Shown here in pieces: positions 26,854-35,245 of a stretch of DNA of 64,000 bases (its first letter is position 1; every line of letters starts with the position of its first letter). The position numbers were made by a program, and so were the translations under genes. This DNA comes from G016756615 sp050958605 (GTDB lineage Bacteria > Pseudomonadota > Alphaproteobacteria > Rhizobiales > Rhizobiaceae). The stretch lies in NCBI RefSeq assembly GCF_050958605.1, contig NZ_JBJHDO010000003.1, forward strand, positions 535,683-599,682, written 5' to 3'. The notes below the pieces were generated by a model. The model saw only the letters and a program-made list of their open reading frames with translations. It was not told the origin of the DNA and made no database searches.

Positions 26854-27360
26854 TCAGCGCACTCCGAAGAAATCGGTCTTGCCCAGCGGCACCCCGTTGT
26901 GCCGAAGGATGTCGTAGGCCGTCGTGACGTGGAAGTAGAAGTTCGGCATGGCGAAGTGCAGGAGGTATGTCATTCCCGTGAATGACCTTTCTCCTGTTCG
27001 CATGGGGATGACGATCGTGCGCTCGTCGGAACCGTCCATGTCTTCCGACCTGAATGTGCCCAGGAGCTCCGTAGTCTTCCCGATCCGCGCCTGTAGTTCG
27101 GCGAAGGTCCTTTCCGTGTCCTCGAATTTCGGGACTTCCCGACCGGCGAGTCTCGAGGACGCGCCCTTCGCGTGGTCGGTCGCGATCTGAACCTGCCTGG
27201 CAAGCGGAAACATGTCGGGCGCCAGCCGGGCATCTATCAGCGCCTGCGGATCCGTCCCCTTCTCGGCCGCATAAGCCTCGCCCTTCGAAAGGACAAGCGA
27301 CAAACCTTTGAGCATGTTGAGGAAAACTGGCACCGAAGCCTGATACATCGAAATCGTCAC
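26854..27360 (-). CDS. DUF1993 family protein
   Basis: A 168-residue protein of the DUF1993/DinB-like helical bundle type (MYQASVPVFLNMLKGL, APDMFPLARQVQIATDHAKG, MPNFYFHVTTAYDILRHNGVPLGK). The histidines in HFAMPNFYFHVTTAYDILRH are placed as in metal-binding DinB relatives. GTG at 27360 is taken as the start because GGAGAG lies just upstream; the ATG four codons later has none. It is framed on both sides by related palindromic repeats, and its stop codon almost touches the left one. Confidence 0.85.
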   Translation of the reverse strand: MTISMYQASVPVFLNMLKGLSLVLSKGEAYAAEKGTDPQALIDARLAPDMFPLARQVQIATDHAKGASSRLAGREVPKFEDTERTFAELQARIGKTTELLGTFRSEDMDGSDERTIVIPMRTGERSFTGMTYLLHFAMPNFYFHVTTAYDILRHNGVPLGKTDFFGVR

Positions 27361-27392
27361 AAGTCTCTCCAGGAATGTTTGAGCGGTCGAAT

Positions 27393-27496
27393 CTAAGCAG
27401 ATTCCGGAAAGGTGTCCCACGGCTTTCCGACAAGAATCTGCGACAAAAAAATCTAAGCAGACCATTCCTTAGCTTGCCAAGGAATGGTCTGCTTAG
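27393..27496. repeat. right composite palindromic repeat beside the DUF1993 gene
   Basis: Two blocks. The first (27393-27434) starts CTAAGCAGATTCCGGAAA and has a CGGAAAG/CTTTCCG hairpin; it is the inverted counterpart of 26812-26852. The second (27453-27496) is a perfect palindrome with 18-bp arms (27453-27470 and 27479-27496) and an 8-base loop, opening and closing with CTAAGCAGA/TCTGCTTAG. Confidence 0.85.
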
Positions 27497-27587
27497 GGCT
27501 GCTGCAACGGCTTGCATAGAGGCAGCGTGATTTCATCGCAGCGCCACAATCCAAGGCAATTCTCATACATCCTTTGGGAGATTCGCG

Positions 27588-28631
27588 ATGAGGCCTTTCC
27601 TTCTTGCCGTTGCCACGATCGGTGCCGCTTCAAGTCCGGCATTCCCTCAGGAAAGCCCCTATCTCGATGACCGCTCGGATGCCGCCGCACTGGTACGCTC
27701 GCTCTACAATGCGATCGACCGGCGCGAATATGGCCGAGCCTGGAGCTATTTCGGAGAGAAGAAGCCCGCCAAGGATTTCGACACCTTCGCAAAGGGTTTT
27801 GCCAACACCGTGCGTGTCGATGTCGAAACCGGCGCCGTCAGCAGTGAAGGCGCGGCCGGCAGCACCTTCTACCAAGTGCCAGTCGCGATCAAGGCGACGG
27901 CCAACGACGGCAAGGAGAGCGTTTTTGCCGGCTGCTATACGGCCAGGCTTGCCAATCCGGCGATTCAGGGAGAGACCTTCCAGCCCTTGCATCTGGAGAA
28001 AGGAATGCTCAAAGTCGCAGACGGCGACCTGACGGACGCCGTTCCAGCGCAATGCGGAGACGGGCCGCCCCCGCCAGCCCGCGATTTCGTGAAGGAGCAG
28101 GCACAAAGGGCATTTGTGGCGACCTACGGTTCGATCTGCCAGACTCTCGCCCGCGACGCGGAACCCGACGCCGCGGGGCTCGAGCGTTACGAGATCGGCT
28201 TCCACTACATCTCCGACCCGGAAGACCAGCCCGAACGCAAGGCGCAGCTTTTCAAGTTCGCCTGCGGTTCCGGCGCCTACAACACAAACGAGGTGTATTA
28301 CTTCGCGGACGACATGGACGAGGTGACTCAATTGCAGTTCGCCGCACCGGAACTCGACATCCGCTACGAGAACGACGATTCCGAGGGAAAGGTCGAGTCG
28401 ACCACCATCATCGGCTACCTGACCGAGGACCAGTTGGTGAATTCCGACTACGACCCCGCGACCAAGACGCTGACGTCCTTTTCGAAGTGGCGGGGCATAG
28501 GCGATGCCTCGTCGACCGCGACCTACATCTTCCGTAACGGCGCCTTCACGCTGGTGAAATACGACGTGGACGCCAGCTATGACGAAAAGGTAAACCCGGA
28601 AACGGTTCTGGATTTCAACATCGGCCCCTAA
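27588..28631 (+). CDS. exported DUF1176 family protein
   Basis: A 347-residue periplasmic protein with signal peptide (cleavage near SPAFPQ-ESP) that matches DUF1176: a C-terminal module with SSTATYIFRNGAFTLVKYD, DEKVNPETVLDF, and earlier FACGSGAYNTNEVYYF. Four cysteines in the mature chain could pair. GGGAG stands eight bases before the ATG. Its stop codon lies inside the first bases of the 109-bp repeat. Function unknown. Confidence 0.8.
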   Translation: MRPFLLAVATIGAASSPAFPQESPYLDDRSDAAALVRSLYNAIDRREYGRAWSYFGEKKPAKDFDTFAKGFANTVRVDVETGAVSSEGAAGSTFYQVPVAIKATANDGKESVFAGCYTARLANPAIQGETFQPLHLEKGMLKVADGDLTDAVPAQCGDGPPPPARDFVKEQAQRAFVATYGSICQTLARDAEPDAAGLERYEIGFHYISDPEDQPERKAQLFKFACGSGAYNTNEVYYFADDMDEVTQLQFAAPELDIRYENDDSEGKVESTTIIGYLTEDQLVNSDYDPATKTLTSFSKWRGIGDASSTATYIFRNGAFTLVKYDVDASYDEKVNPETVLDFNIGP

Positions 28632-28736
28632 AGCGTGTCGCTGGCAATCGGATTCGGGTGACACGCTTTAGGTCTTTGTTTTTGCCGCATTCTCGCGACG
28701 CCGACCGAATCCGGTCGGCTGCGAAATGCTCTAAGT
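28628..28736. repeat. 109-bp palindromic dispersed repeat, copy 2
   Basis: Matches 11481-11588 along its whole length, the visible difference being CTGG for CGG near the start, in the same orientation. It fills the gap between two convergent genes (DUF1176 protein and an esterase-like hydrolase), so its 12-bp CTAAAGCGTGTC/GACACGCTTTAG hairpin followed by GTCTTTGTTTTT could also end rightward transcription. Confidence 0.9.
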
Positions 28737-28742
28737 CGGCGG

Positions 28743-29633
28743 CTATTCCATCGACCGCATCCAGTTGAGCGTCTGTCGCCAATCGGTCATACGGATCGGC
28801 GTGCCATGGGTGCCGGTCTCGAAACGCACGAAGCGGACGGGATAGCCGGGAGACCTCTTGCGGATCGAACGGTAAAACGCCTCCTGTTTTTCGACAGGGA
28901 ATACCGTGTCACGACTGCCCTGGCCGAAGAAGACCGGAACTTTCCGGCGAAAGGCCTCGCTGTCCAGGAAACCATCATCCCAGTGCGAACCGAGGAGCAG
29001 CAGGCCGGAAAGCCTTGGAGCGAGCGCCTTGTCAGCGGCGAGCTTCCAACACAACCCACCGCCCATCGATCCGCAGGCAATGAACAGCTTCGCGCCCGGC
29101 GACTGCTGAAGATAATGATCGAGCAGGGCCGAAATCTCCGCCGCGCCGGCGTCACCAAAGTCTGAAAAATCAGGTGATAGGTAGAGGCCGTCATTTTCGA
29201 CCATCAGATTCTTGATGCGGTTGAAATTGCCGCCGAAAGTAAAGTCGTCGACGCCCTGCCTGCGGCTGCCGCCCTGGCCGTGAAGATAGACAGTGATAAT
29301 CTCGGCGCCCTTCCTCCTACCGACGGCGAAGTGCCGGACGTTTCCGGCGGGCGTCGCGAGCACGAGGTCCTGCTGCGCCTTCCGGACGCCGAGCGCGACG
29401 TAGCCGCTCTTCACCCGCCGCTCCGGGATTTCGTCGCGTGCGTCGATATCCCGTGCCTCGCTATAGTCGACCACGACATAGGCGCCGTCATCCGCCTGGG
29501 CGAGAATGCGGGGATAGGCAAAGAGCTTGTCTTTGAATGACGCCAATTGATCCGCGTGGCTTCCAACCATGAAAGACAGGAGCAGAGCCTGCGCGACAAA
29601 CACTGTCAGAAGGAGTTTGAGCAAGGTATCCAA
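28743..29633 (-). CDS. exported alpha/beta hydrolase (esterase-like)
   Basis: About 296 residues with an N-terminal hydrophobic signal or anchor (LLLTVFVAQALLLSFMVGSHA). The fold is shown by the oxyanion motif YLHGQGG, the nucleophile elbow CGSMGG, an acid in GQGSRDTVFP and the histidine in ETGTHGTP. There is no good ATG before the signal sequence; TTG at 29633 is the best start, and coupling to the gene 43 bases upstream is likely. Last gene of the Cox-type maturation operon by position. Its link to that pathway is unclear. Confidence 0.7.
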   Translation of the reverse strand: MDTLLKLLLTVFVAQALLLSFMVGSHADQLASFKDKLFAYPRILAQADDGAYVVVDYSEARDIDARDEIPERRVKSGYVALGVRKAQQDLVLATPAGNVRHFAVGRRKGAEIITVYLHGQGGSRRQGVDDFTFGGNFNRIKNLMVENDGLYLSPDFSDFGDAGAAEISALLDHYLQQSPGAKLFIACGSMGGGLCWKLAADKALAPRLSGLLLLGSHWDDGFLDSEAFRRKVPVFFGQGSRDTVFPVEKQEAFYRSIRKRSPGYPVRFVRFETGTHGTPIRMTDWRQTLNWMRSME

Positions 29634-29676
29634 ACGCGGTCCAAGGGGCAGACAGTGGCAGCCGATAGCGATTCGG

Positions 29677-31287
29677 CTATTCTTGCAAGATGCCTCCAGC
29701 CAGTCGCATGGCGTCCGGCGTATCGACATCGATGGAGGCGCCCTCGCCGATCTCGACATCGACCACCGCAATATCCTCCGCTTCAACGAGATGTCGCGCG
29801 CCGGTGTCCCCCTCGAGCGTCGCCACTGCCGGAAACAGCGCGCGCGGCAGGAGAACGGGATTGCCGCGCTTGCCCTTGTGCGTGGCGCGAACCACCGATG
29901 TGCCGCCGGCGGCATGGAATGCCAGGACGAGGCGATCGATGTCCGCGCTGCCCACACCCGGCATATCGCCGAGCAGGACCAAAGCGCCTGCCGTGTCGGC
30001 GGGCAAGGCGGCAATTCCTGCCTTGAGAGAACCGGCGAGGCCTGATGCGAATTCAGGATTGGACACAATCTCCAGGGGAAGCCCAGCGAGCGCTGCGCGT
30101 ACCCGCTCTTCCTGATGGCCCGTTACGACGACAGTTCCCGACGCTCGGCTCGCAATGGCGCGACTGGCCGTGAGCCGCACTAGCGGCTCATCGCCGAACA
30201 TGGCGAGCAGCTTGTTCGGCCCGCCCATGCGGCTGGAGCGTCCGGCCGCAAGCATAACGGCATAGACTCTCGCTGTAGCCGGGCGCTTTGGAGCCTCGCG
30301 TGGCTGCGGCCGCGTGGCGATTTCCATGAGCAAGCCGCCCACGCCCATTCCGGCAATGTCGTCAGCGGTCACGGGAACATCGGCCATCAACCGGTCCAGC
30401 ACCCAATCGAAGCCGTTTTCCTTGGGGCTACGCGCGCAGCCCGGCGCGCCGAGCACAGGTTTTCCGTCCAGCGAACCAAGCACGATCAAATTGCCGGGAT
30501 CGACGGGCATGCCGGCACGGAGGACCTCTCCGCCCGCGGCTCGAATCGCGGCTGGCACCACGTCGTCGGGATCGCTCATTGCGGAGGCGCCGAATATGAC
30601 GATCACATCGCTCTCGTCCGCAAGGGCAGCGATGGCGTCGGCTACGTCGCCCTCCTCATGCCGCGTGCGCCGCTCGCCGACGATACGGCTGCCCGAACGG
30701 GACAGCCTGGTCTCGGTGACACGCACGGTCTTGTCGAGCACGCTATCCTTCACTCCCGGAAGCATTGTCTGGACGAGACCGAGCTTGCGCGACCGAAACG
30801 GCCTCACGGAGAAGGCTTCGCAAGCCGTGCACAGCGAAGTCACCATGTCGACGATCGCGCCCGGCACGGCGAAGGGGATGATCTTCACGGTCGCGACCAT
30901 CTGGCCTTTCTCGACCCCCGCATGTTGCGGCAACGTGGCAAGGGTGACCGCAGGATCGACAGCATTCATGGCATCGACCAGTTGCTTGTCGACGACGAAG
31001 ACCCCCGCCTCCCGGGCGTGCAGATTGACACGGCCCGTTCCGGCCGGCTTCACCTCGATGCCGGAAACGATCATCTCGCCTGCGACACGTGCCGCCGCTT
31101 CGTCTTCGCCGAGGTCGCCAGGTTCCAGCACCGCGGCGACGATCTCGGCGATCCCTGCCTGCGTCAGGGCCGCAATATCGTCAGCGCCGATCCTGTGCCC
31201 CTTGCGTAGGCGCCGGTCGCCGGCGGTCGTCGAATGAGCAAGGATCGCGCCCTCCGCATTCTGGACTGCGATGGGGCCAAACCTCAC
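29677..31287 (-). CDS. MoeA/MogA-like domain fused to MobA/MocA nucleotidyltransferase
   Basis: A 536-residue fusion. The first ~330 residues resemble molybdopterin-binding MoeA/MogA proteins (DVIVIFGASAMSDPDDVVPAAI, PVDPGNLIVLG, GAPGCARSPKENGFDW). From about 340 a MobA/MocA-type transferase begins with AVMLAAGRSSRMGGPNKLL, then VVVTGHQEE, LGDMPGV and GKRGNPVLLP. The C-terminal part probably makes the cytidine dinucleotide form of the molybdenum cofactor used by xanthine oxidase-family enzymes. Start is GTG at 31287, overlapping the stop of the XdhC gene (GTGA). Confidence 0.85.
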   Translation of the reverse strand: MRFGPIAVQNAEGAILAHSTTAGDRRLRKGHRIGADDIAALTQAGIAEIVAAVLEPGDLGEDEAAARVAGEMIVSGIEVKPAGTGRVNLHAREAGVFVVDKQLVDAMNAVDPAVTLATLPQHAGVEKGQMVATVKIIPFAVPGAIVDMVTSLCTACEAFSVRPFRSRKLGLVQTMLPGVKDSVLDKTVRVTETRLSRSGSRIVGERRTRHEEGDVADAIAALADESDVIVIFGASAMSDPDDVVPAAIRAAGGEVLRAGMPVDPGNLIVLGSLDGKPVLGAPGCARSPKENGFDWVLDRLMADVPVTADDIAGMGVGGLLMEIATRPQPREAPKRPATARVYAVMLAAGRSSRMGGPNKLLAMFGDEPLVRLTASRAIASRASGTVVVTGHQEERVRAALAGLPLEIVSNPEFASGLAGSLKAGIAALPADTAGALVLLGDMPGVGSADIDRLVLAFHAAGGTSVVRATHKGKRGNPVLLPRALFPAVATLEGDTGARHLVEAEDIAVVDVEIGEGASIDVDTPDAMRLAGGILQE

Positions 31288-31994
31288 GCTGCCCTGCCCT
31301 TCGCGCTGTCGCCGAGCCCGCGCGAACGCAACGCCTTGACCACCTGAGCAAGGACAGCCACGGCGATCTCCGCCGGGCTCGCCGCACCGATATCGAGCCC
31401 GATCGGCGCATGAATCCTTTCGATGTCTTCCGGTGCTGTTCCGGCATTCAATAGCCGTTCGACCCTCTTGGCATGGGTTTTGCGGCTGCCGAGTGCACCG
31501 ACGTAGAAGCAGCCGGTATCGAGCGCCGCCTTCAAGGGGAGGTCGTCGATCTTGGGATCATGGGTCAACGCGGCGAGCGCGGTATATGCATCGAGAGGCC
31601 GCGCCTTCAGCGCGTCCTCGGGCCACTCGGCGAAAAGCGGCACCTCGGGAAAACGGTCGGGCGTCGCAAATGCCGTTCGCGGATCGATTATCTCCAAATC
31701 GAAGCCTGCGATCCTGGCCATCGGCGCCAACGCCTGGCTGATATGAACGGCTCCGATGACCACCAGGCGGGGGCGGGGCGGGTAGACATTGAGAAAATAA
31801 GTCGAGCCAGCGTGCTCCACAGTGGTCGAAAGACCGGTGCGAAAGGCTTTGGCGACAACCTCTCCCAGCGCGCCGGCGATCGGATCACCTTCGCGGACGA
31901 CCCGGTCATTCCCCTTCGTCAAATCGGTGAGCAGTATCGCCGCTCGGCGATGGCGGCGCTCGCCGTTGAGGATCTTCAGGGACGATGGTTTCAT
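31284..31994 (-). CDS. XdhC family protein, C-terminal (Rossmann) part
   Basis: A 236-residue protein with the XdhC Rossmann domain: PRLVVIGAVHISQALAPMA around 74-92, LEIIDPRTAFATPDRFPEV, the THDPKID motif, then CFYVGALGSRKTHAKR and IGLDIGAASPAEIAVAV. XdhC proteins bind molybdenum cofactor, help its sulfuration and insert it in xanthine oxidase-family enzymes. The usual N-terminal CoxI-type domain is encoded by the separate upstream gene, two bases away. The ATG is at 31994. Confidence 0.88.
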   Translation of the reverse strand: MKPSSLKILNGERRHRRAAILLTDLTKGNDRVVREGDPIAGALGEVVAKAFRTGLSTTVEHAGSTYFLNVYPPRPRLVVIGAVHISQALAPMARIAGFDLEIIDPRTAFATPDRFPEVPLFAEWPEDALKARPLDAYTALAALTHDPKIDDLPLKAALDTGCFYVGALGSRKTHAKRVERLLNAGTAPEDIERIHAPIGLDIGAASPAEIAVAVLAQVVKALRSRGLGDSAKGRAA

Positions 31995-31996
31995 GG

Positions 31997-32332
31997 TCAG
32001 CCCAACCGCTCGACATAAACCTTGATGCGTCCACCACAGGAGAGGCCGACACGCCACGCCGTCTCGTCGGCGACCCCAAACTCCAGCATCTTGGGCGTCC
32101 CGCCCTCGATGACGTCGAGAGCCTCGGTGATCACCGCGCCCTCGACACAGCCGCCGGACACCGAGCCGTGGAAGTTTCCCTCCCCGTCGATGACGAGATG
32201 ACTGCCGACCGGACGAGGCGCCGAGCCCCAAGTCTCCACAACGGTGGCGACGGCGACATGACGCCCATCATCGAGCCATCCCTCTGCAATCGCCAGGGGA
32301 TCGCGTGTCTCGTCGAGAACTGTCGAATCCAT
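31997..32332 (-). CDS. XdhC/CoxI family protein, N-terminal part
   Basis: A 111-residue protein equal to the N-terminal XdhC_CoxI domain (VATVVETWGSAPRPVGSHLVI, GSVSGGCVEGAVITEAL, VGLSCGGRIKVYVERL). The conserved cysteines of SGGCVEG and LSCGG are present. The second in-frame ATG (32332) is chosen because GGAGGA is too close to the first (32338). It ends two bases before the Rossmann-domain gene, so the two polypeptides probably work as one split XdhC. Confidence 0.88.
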   Translation of the reverse strand: MDSTVLDETRDPLAIAEGWLDDGRHVAVATVVETWGSAPRPVGSHLVIDGEGNFHGSVSGGCVEGAVITEALDVIEGGTPKMLEFGVADETAWRVGLSCGGRIKVYVERLG

Positions 32333-32375
32333 GGTCATTCCTCCACGTTTCGCCGATGCTCAGACACGAATATGG

Positions 32376-33626
32376 TCACGCGGCATCCCGCTTGCCAAGG
32401 CTCATCCATCGGCGCGGATCGTTGGCGCTCGTGAGGCCGGTTCCGAGCGACGCGCAAAGGTCCGACAGCGCGTCGAGATTGTGCACCGGACGGAACTCGT
32501 CGACATGCGCCAGCATGGCTTTGACCCCCCGCGCCCTGGCCTCGAAACCGTCGAAGCGGAGCAGCGGATTGAGCCAGACGAGTCTACGGCAGCTCTTGTG
32601 CAGCCGCTCCATCTCCTCCGCCAGGCCTCTCACATCGTCTCTTTCCAGCCCGTCAGTGATCAAAAGCACCACGGCGCCCTGGCCGAGCACGCGGCGCGAC
32701 CAGAGCCGGTTGAACTCATGCAGCGTGTCGCCGATGCGGGTGCCCCCCGACCAATCCTTGACGACGCTGGAGCACTGGGCGAGAGCCTCGTCGGGGTCTC
32801 GATGGCGCATCTGGCGCGTCAAGTTGGTCAGCCGGGTACCGAATACGAAAGTGTGGACACGCCGGCGTTTGTCGGCAAGCGCATGAAGGAAATGCAGGAA
32901 GATGCGGGTGTACTGGCTCATCGAGCCGGAAATGTCGGCCAGGACGACGAGCGGCGGGTGGACCATGCGAGGCGAGCGGAATTTCGGCAGGATCAGTTCG
33001 CCGCCGGTCCTGAGCGCCGCGTGCATCATGGAGCGGGGGTCGGTGCGGCGGCCCCTCGGGTCGGCGCGGAATCGGCGCGTCCTCACCTCGTCGAAAGGGA
33101 GGCGCAGTTCCCGGATCGCCTTGCGCGCGTCGGCAAGTTCGGCCGCCGTCATTTGGGCGAAATCCTTGCTGCGCAACACCTCATTACCCGAGAATGTGAG
33201 GCGGGCGTCCACCTCGATCTCGGGGATCTCTTGCGGCCTCTGCTCCTTTCGGTGGCCCTCGAACATCGCGTCGGCTACGCGGGATTCCGCCGGCCGTGGC
33301 TTTTCCCTTGCTTTCGTGTCGGGGGCGACCGGAGAAAACATGGCAAGCATCTTCTCGATCAGCTCTCGGGATTTCCAGAACAGGCGGAATGCCTCGTCGA
33401 AGACGGCATGGTCCTCGCGGCGCGTGACCAGCACTGCGTGAAGCGTCCAATAGAAATCGTCCCGAGAACCGATGCCGGCGGCAAGCACCGCCTCGATGGC
33501 ATCCTTCACGGCGGCCGGTCCCACGCGCATGCCGGCCTTGCGCAACGCCCGGGCGAAAAACACGATGTTGTCGGCGAGCCGCCCTTCGGGCTGCGATACA
33601 CCGGGAACTGAACGATAGCTCTCCAT
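32376..33626 (-). CDS. coxE: CoxE-like VWA-domain protein
   Basis: A 416-residue protein of the CoxE family. The N-terminal ~200 residues are the family-specific helical region (RLADNIVFFARALRKAGMRV). A von Willebrand A domain follows with a MIDAS site DISGSMS at 231-237 and the later SGGTRIGDTLHEF and LITDGLERDD. In Oligotropha, CoxE works with the AAA+ protein CoxD to mature the Cu-Mo centre of CO dehydrogenase. The coxD gene is four bases upstream here, supporting the same partnership. Confidence 0.88.
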   Translation of the reverse strand: MESYRSVPGVSQPEGRLADNIVFFARALRKAGMRVGPAAVKDAIEAVLAAGIGSRDDFYWTLHAVLVTRREDHAVFDEAFRLFWKSRELIEKMLAMFSPVAPDTKAREKPRPAESRVADAMFEGHRKEQRPQEIPEIEVDARLTFSGNEVLRSKDFAQMTAAELADARKAIRELRLPFDEVRTRRFRADPRGRRTDPRSMMHAALRTGGELILPKFRSPRMVHPPLVVLADISGSMSQYTRIFLHFLHALADKRRRVHTFVFGTRLTNLTRQMRHRDPDEALAQCSSVVKDWSGGTRIGDTLHEFNRLWSRRVLGQGAVVLLITDGLERDDVRGLAEEMERLHKSCRRLVWLNPLLRFDGFEARARGVKAMLAHVDEFRPVHNLDALSDLCASLGTGLTSANDPRRWMSLGKRDAA

Positions 33627-33630
33627 CGCG

Positions 33631-34563
33631 CTATTCCGCCGCCGACAGCTCGGCCTTCACTTCCTCGAGGATGCGGCGCCCCTCGCCCTGCTCGATGCGA
33701 GCGATGTCGTCCTGATACTTCAGGATCACGCCGATCGTGTCGGAAACGGTTTCCGGATCGAGCGCAATCTTGTCCAATTCGGTCAGAGCACCGGCCCAGT
33801 CGATGGTTTCGGCGACGCCGGGGACCTTGAAGAGCTCGATCTCGCGTAGCTTCTGGATAAAGCGGACGACCTCCGCCGAGAGCCGGCTGTTTGCGTCAGG
33901 CACCTTGCGCCTGACGATCTCCAGTTCGCGGGACGCATCGGGATAGTCGACCCAATGATAAAGGCACCGACGCTTCAGCGCATCATGGATCTCGCGGGTG
34001 CGGTTCGTCGTAATGACGACGATCGGCGCCTCTTCGGCCTTGATCGTGCCGAGTTCGGGCACCGTCACCTGGAAGTCCGACAGGATTTCGAGCAGGAATG
34101 CCTCGAAAGCTTCGTCGGTACGGTCGAGCTCATCGATGAGCAAAACGGGAGCGGAGCCCGTCTTCCCCGTCAAAGCTTCCAGGATAGGCCGGCGTATCAG
34201 GTATTTTTCCGAAAAGACATTCTTTTCCATGTCCTTCCGATCGACCTTGCCTTCCGCCTCCTCCATGCGGATCTCGATCATCTGTGCCGCGTAGTTCCAT
34301 TCGTAGACGGCCGAAGAGACGTCGAGTCCCTCATAACATTGCAGGCGGATGAGCCGGCGCCCCAACGCATTTGCCAGCACCTTGGCGATCTCGGTCTTGC
34401 CGACACCGGCCTCGCCCTCGAGGAAAAGCGGCCGGCGCATACGCAGGCTGAGGAACAGGACCGTCGCCAGCGCACGATCGGCGACATAGTCGGCGCTCGT
34501 CAGCAGAGCGAGCGTCTCGTCGATCGATTGCGGCAAGGCGCGCGGTTCGAGGGCGTTCTTCAC
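33631..34563 (-). CDS. coxD: CoxD-like MoxR-type AAA+ ATPase
   Basis: A 310-residue AAA+ ATPase. Walker A GEAGVGKT is at 50-57, Walker B VLLIDELD at 140-147, sensor 1 is in IVVITTNRTREI and the arginine region in ALKRRCLYHWVDYP. The closing LSAAE overlaps no other gene; four bases separate it from coxE. CoxD-type proteins unfold or remodel the apo-enzyme during metal-centre maturation. Together with CoxE, XdhC and MobA-like neighbours it points to a molybdenum hydroxylase client. Confidence 0.9.
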   Translation of the reverse strand: MKNALEPRALPQSIDETLALLTSADYVADRALATVLFLSLRMRRPLFLEGEAGVGKTEIAKVLANALGRRLIRLQCYEGLDVSSAVYEWNYAAQMIEIRMEEAEGKVDRKDMEKNVFSEKYLIRRPILEALTGKTGSAPVLLIDELDRTDEAFEAFLLEILSDFQVTVPELGTIKAEEAPIVVITTNRTREIHDALKRRCLYHWVDYPDASRELEIVRRKVPDANSRLSAEVVRFIQKLREIELFKVPGVAETIDWAGALTELDKIALDPETVSDTIGVILKYQDDIARIEQGEGRRILEEVKAELSAAE

Positions 34564-34590
34564 CGGGTTTGGCTCGTTTCTTCTCCGGGA

Positions 34591-35121
34591 TCAGCCGTCG
34601 TCCAGCAGGCGATAGCCGCGATTGTGATAAAGCAACGGCTTGAGGTTATCGCCGACGGCCAGGCCTGTCACCTTGCCAAAAAGCACACGATGGGTGGCAA
34701 GATCCTTGGTATCGATGATCTCGCAATCGAAGGCCGCAAGCGCTCCGGACAAGACCGGTGCGCCCGTGGTGAGCGTCGCCCAGGTTCCGATGTTGAAACG
34801 CTCCTCTTGCGCTAGACCGGTATGGCCGGAAAAGGCCTCGGCAACAAGCCTTTGGCCGGCAGCGAGCGTGTTCAGGGCGAAGCGGCCATTGCTGGCGAAG
34901 GTGTCGTTGCGCGGGTTCTCGCGGTTCAAGCATACAAGCACGACCGGTGGATTGTCAGACACCGAGCAGGCAGCGATGACGGTCGTGCCGCGCCTGCCGG
35001 CCGGCCCATCGGTGGCAACAACATGTACAGCCCCGGCAAAATGGCTCATCGCGTCACGATAGAGCTTGCCTTCCACAACATTCTTCTTGAGCACCGGATT
35101 TTCCCGCTTGTCGATCCACAT
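34591..35121 (-). CDS. flavin reductase (RutF/HpaC-like)
   Basis: A 176-residue FMN-binding split-barrel protein close to RutF/HpaC: YRDAMSHFAGAVHVVATDGP, TVIAACSVSDNPPVVLVCLN, FALNTLAAGQ and the closing LLYHNRGYRLL. Such enzymes supply reduced flavin to a monooxygenase. No partner oxygenase is present in the window. The frame starts at 35121 but the ribosome site there is weak, and a GTG a few codons on is possible. It is 27 bases upstream of coxD and probably heads the operon. Confidence 0.87.
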   Translation of the reverse strand: MWIDKRENPVLKKNVVEGKLYRDAMSHFAGAVHVVATDGPAGRRGTTVIAACSVSDNPPVVLVCLNRENPRNDTFASNGRFALNTLAAGQRLVAEAFSGHTGLAQEERFNIGTWATLTTGAPVLSGALAAFDCEIIDTKDLATHRVLFGKVTGLAVGDNLKPLLYHNRGYRLLDDG

Positions 35122-35245
35122 ATATGACCACGTCCCCGCATCGGCACAAGAATGCGGGACGCATTAGCGTGTTGCGCCACGGCCCGCCAGCCTTTACCTC
35201 TGGCGCAGCGCTTGCCGCGCATTTCATTCGAGCAATTGGTTCCGG

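Noticed and set aside
32331..33611. A 426-codon plus-strand frame opposite coxE
   Set aside because: coxE has an intact MIDAS motif and sits in a co-oriented operon; the antisense frame is an artefact of GC bias.
28743..35121. A carbon monoxide dehydrogenase operon
   Set aside because: Only maturation-type genes are present; no large, medium or small CODH subunit is encoded, so CO oxidation cannot be claimed from this window.
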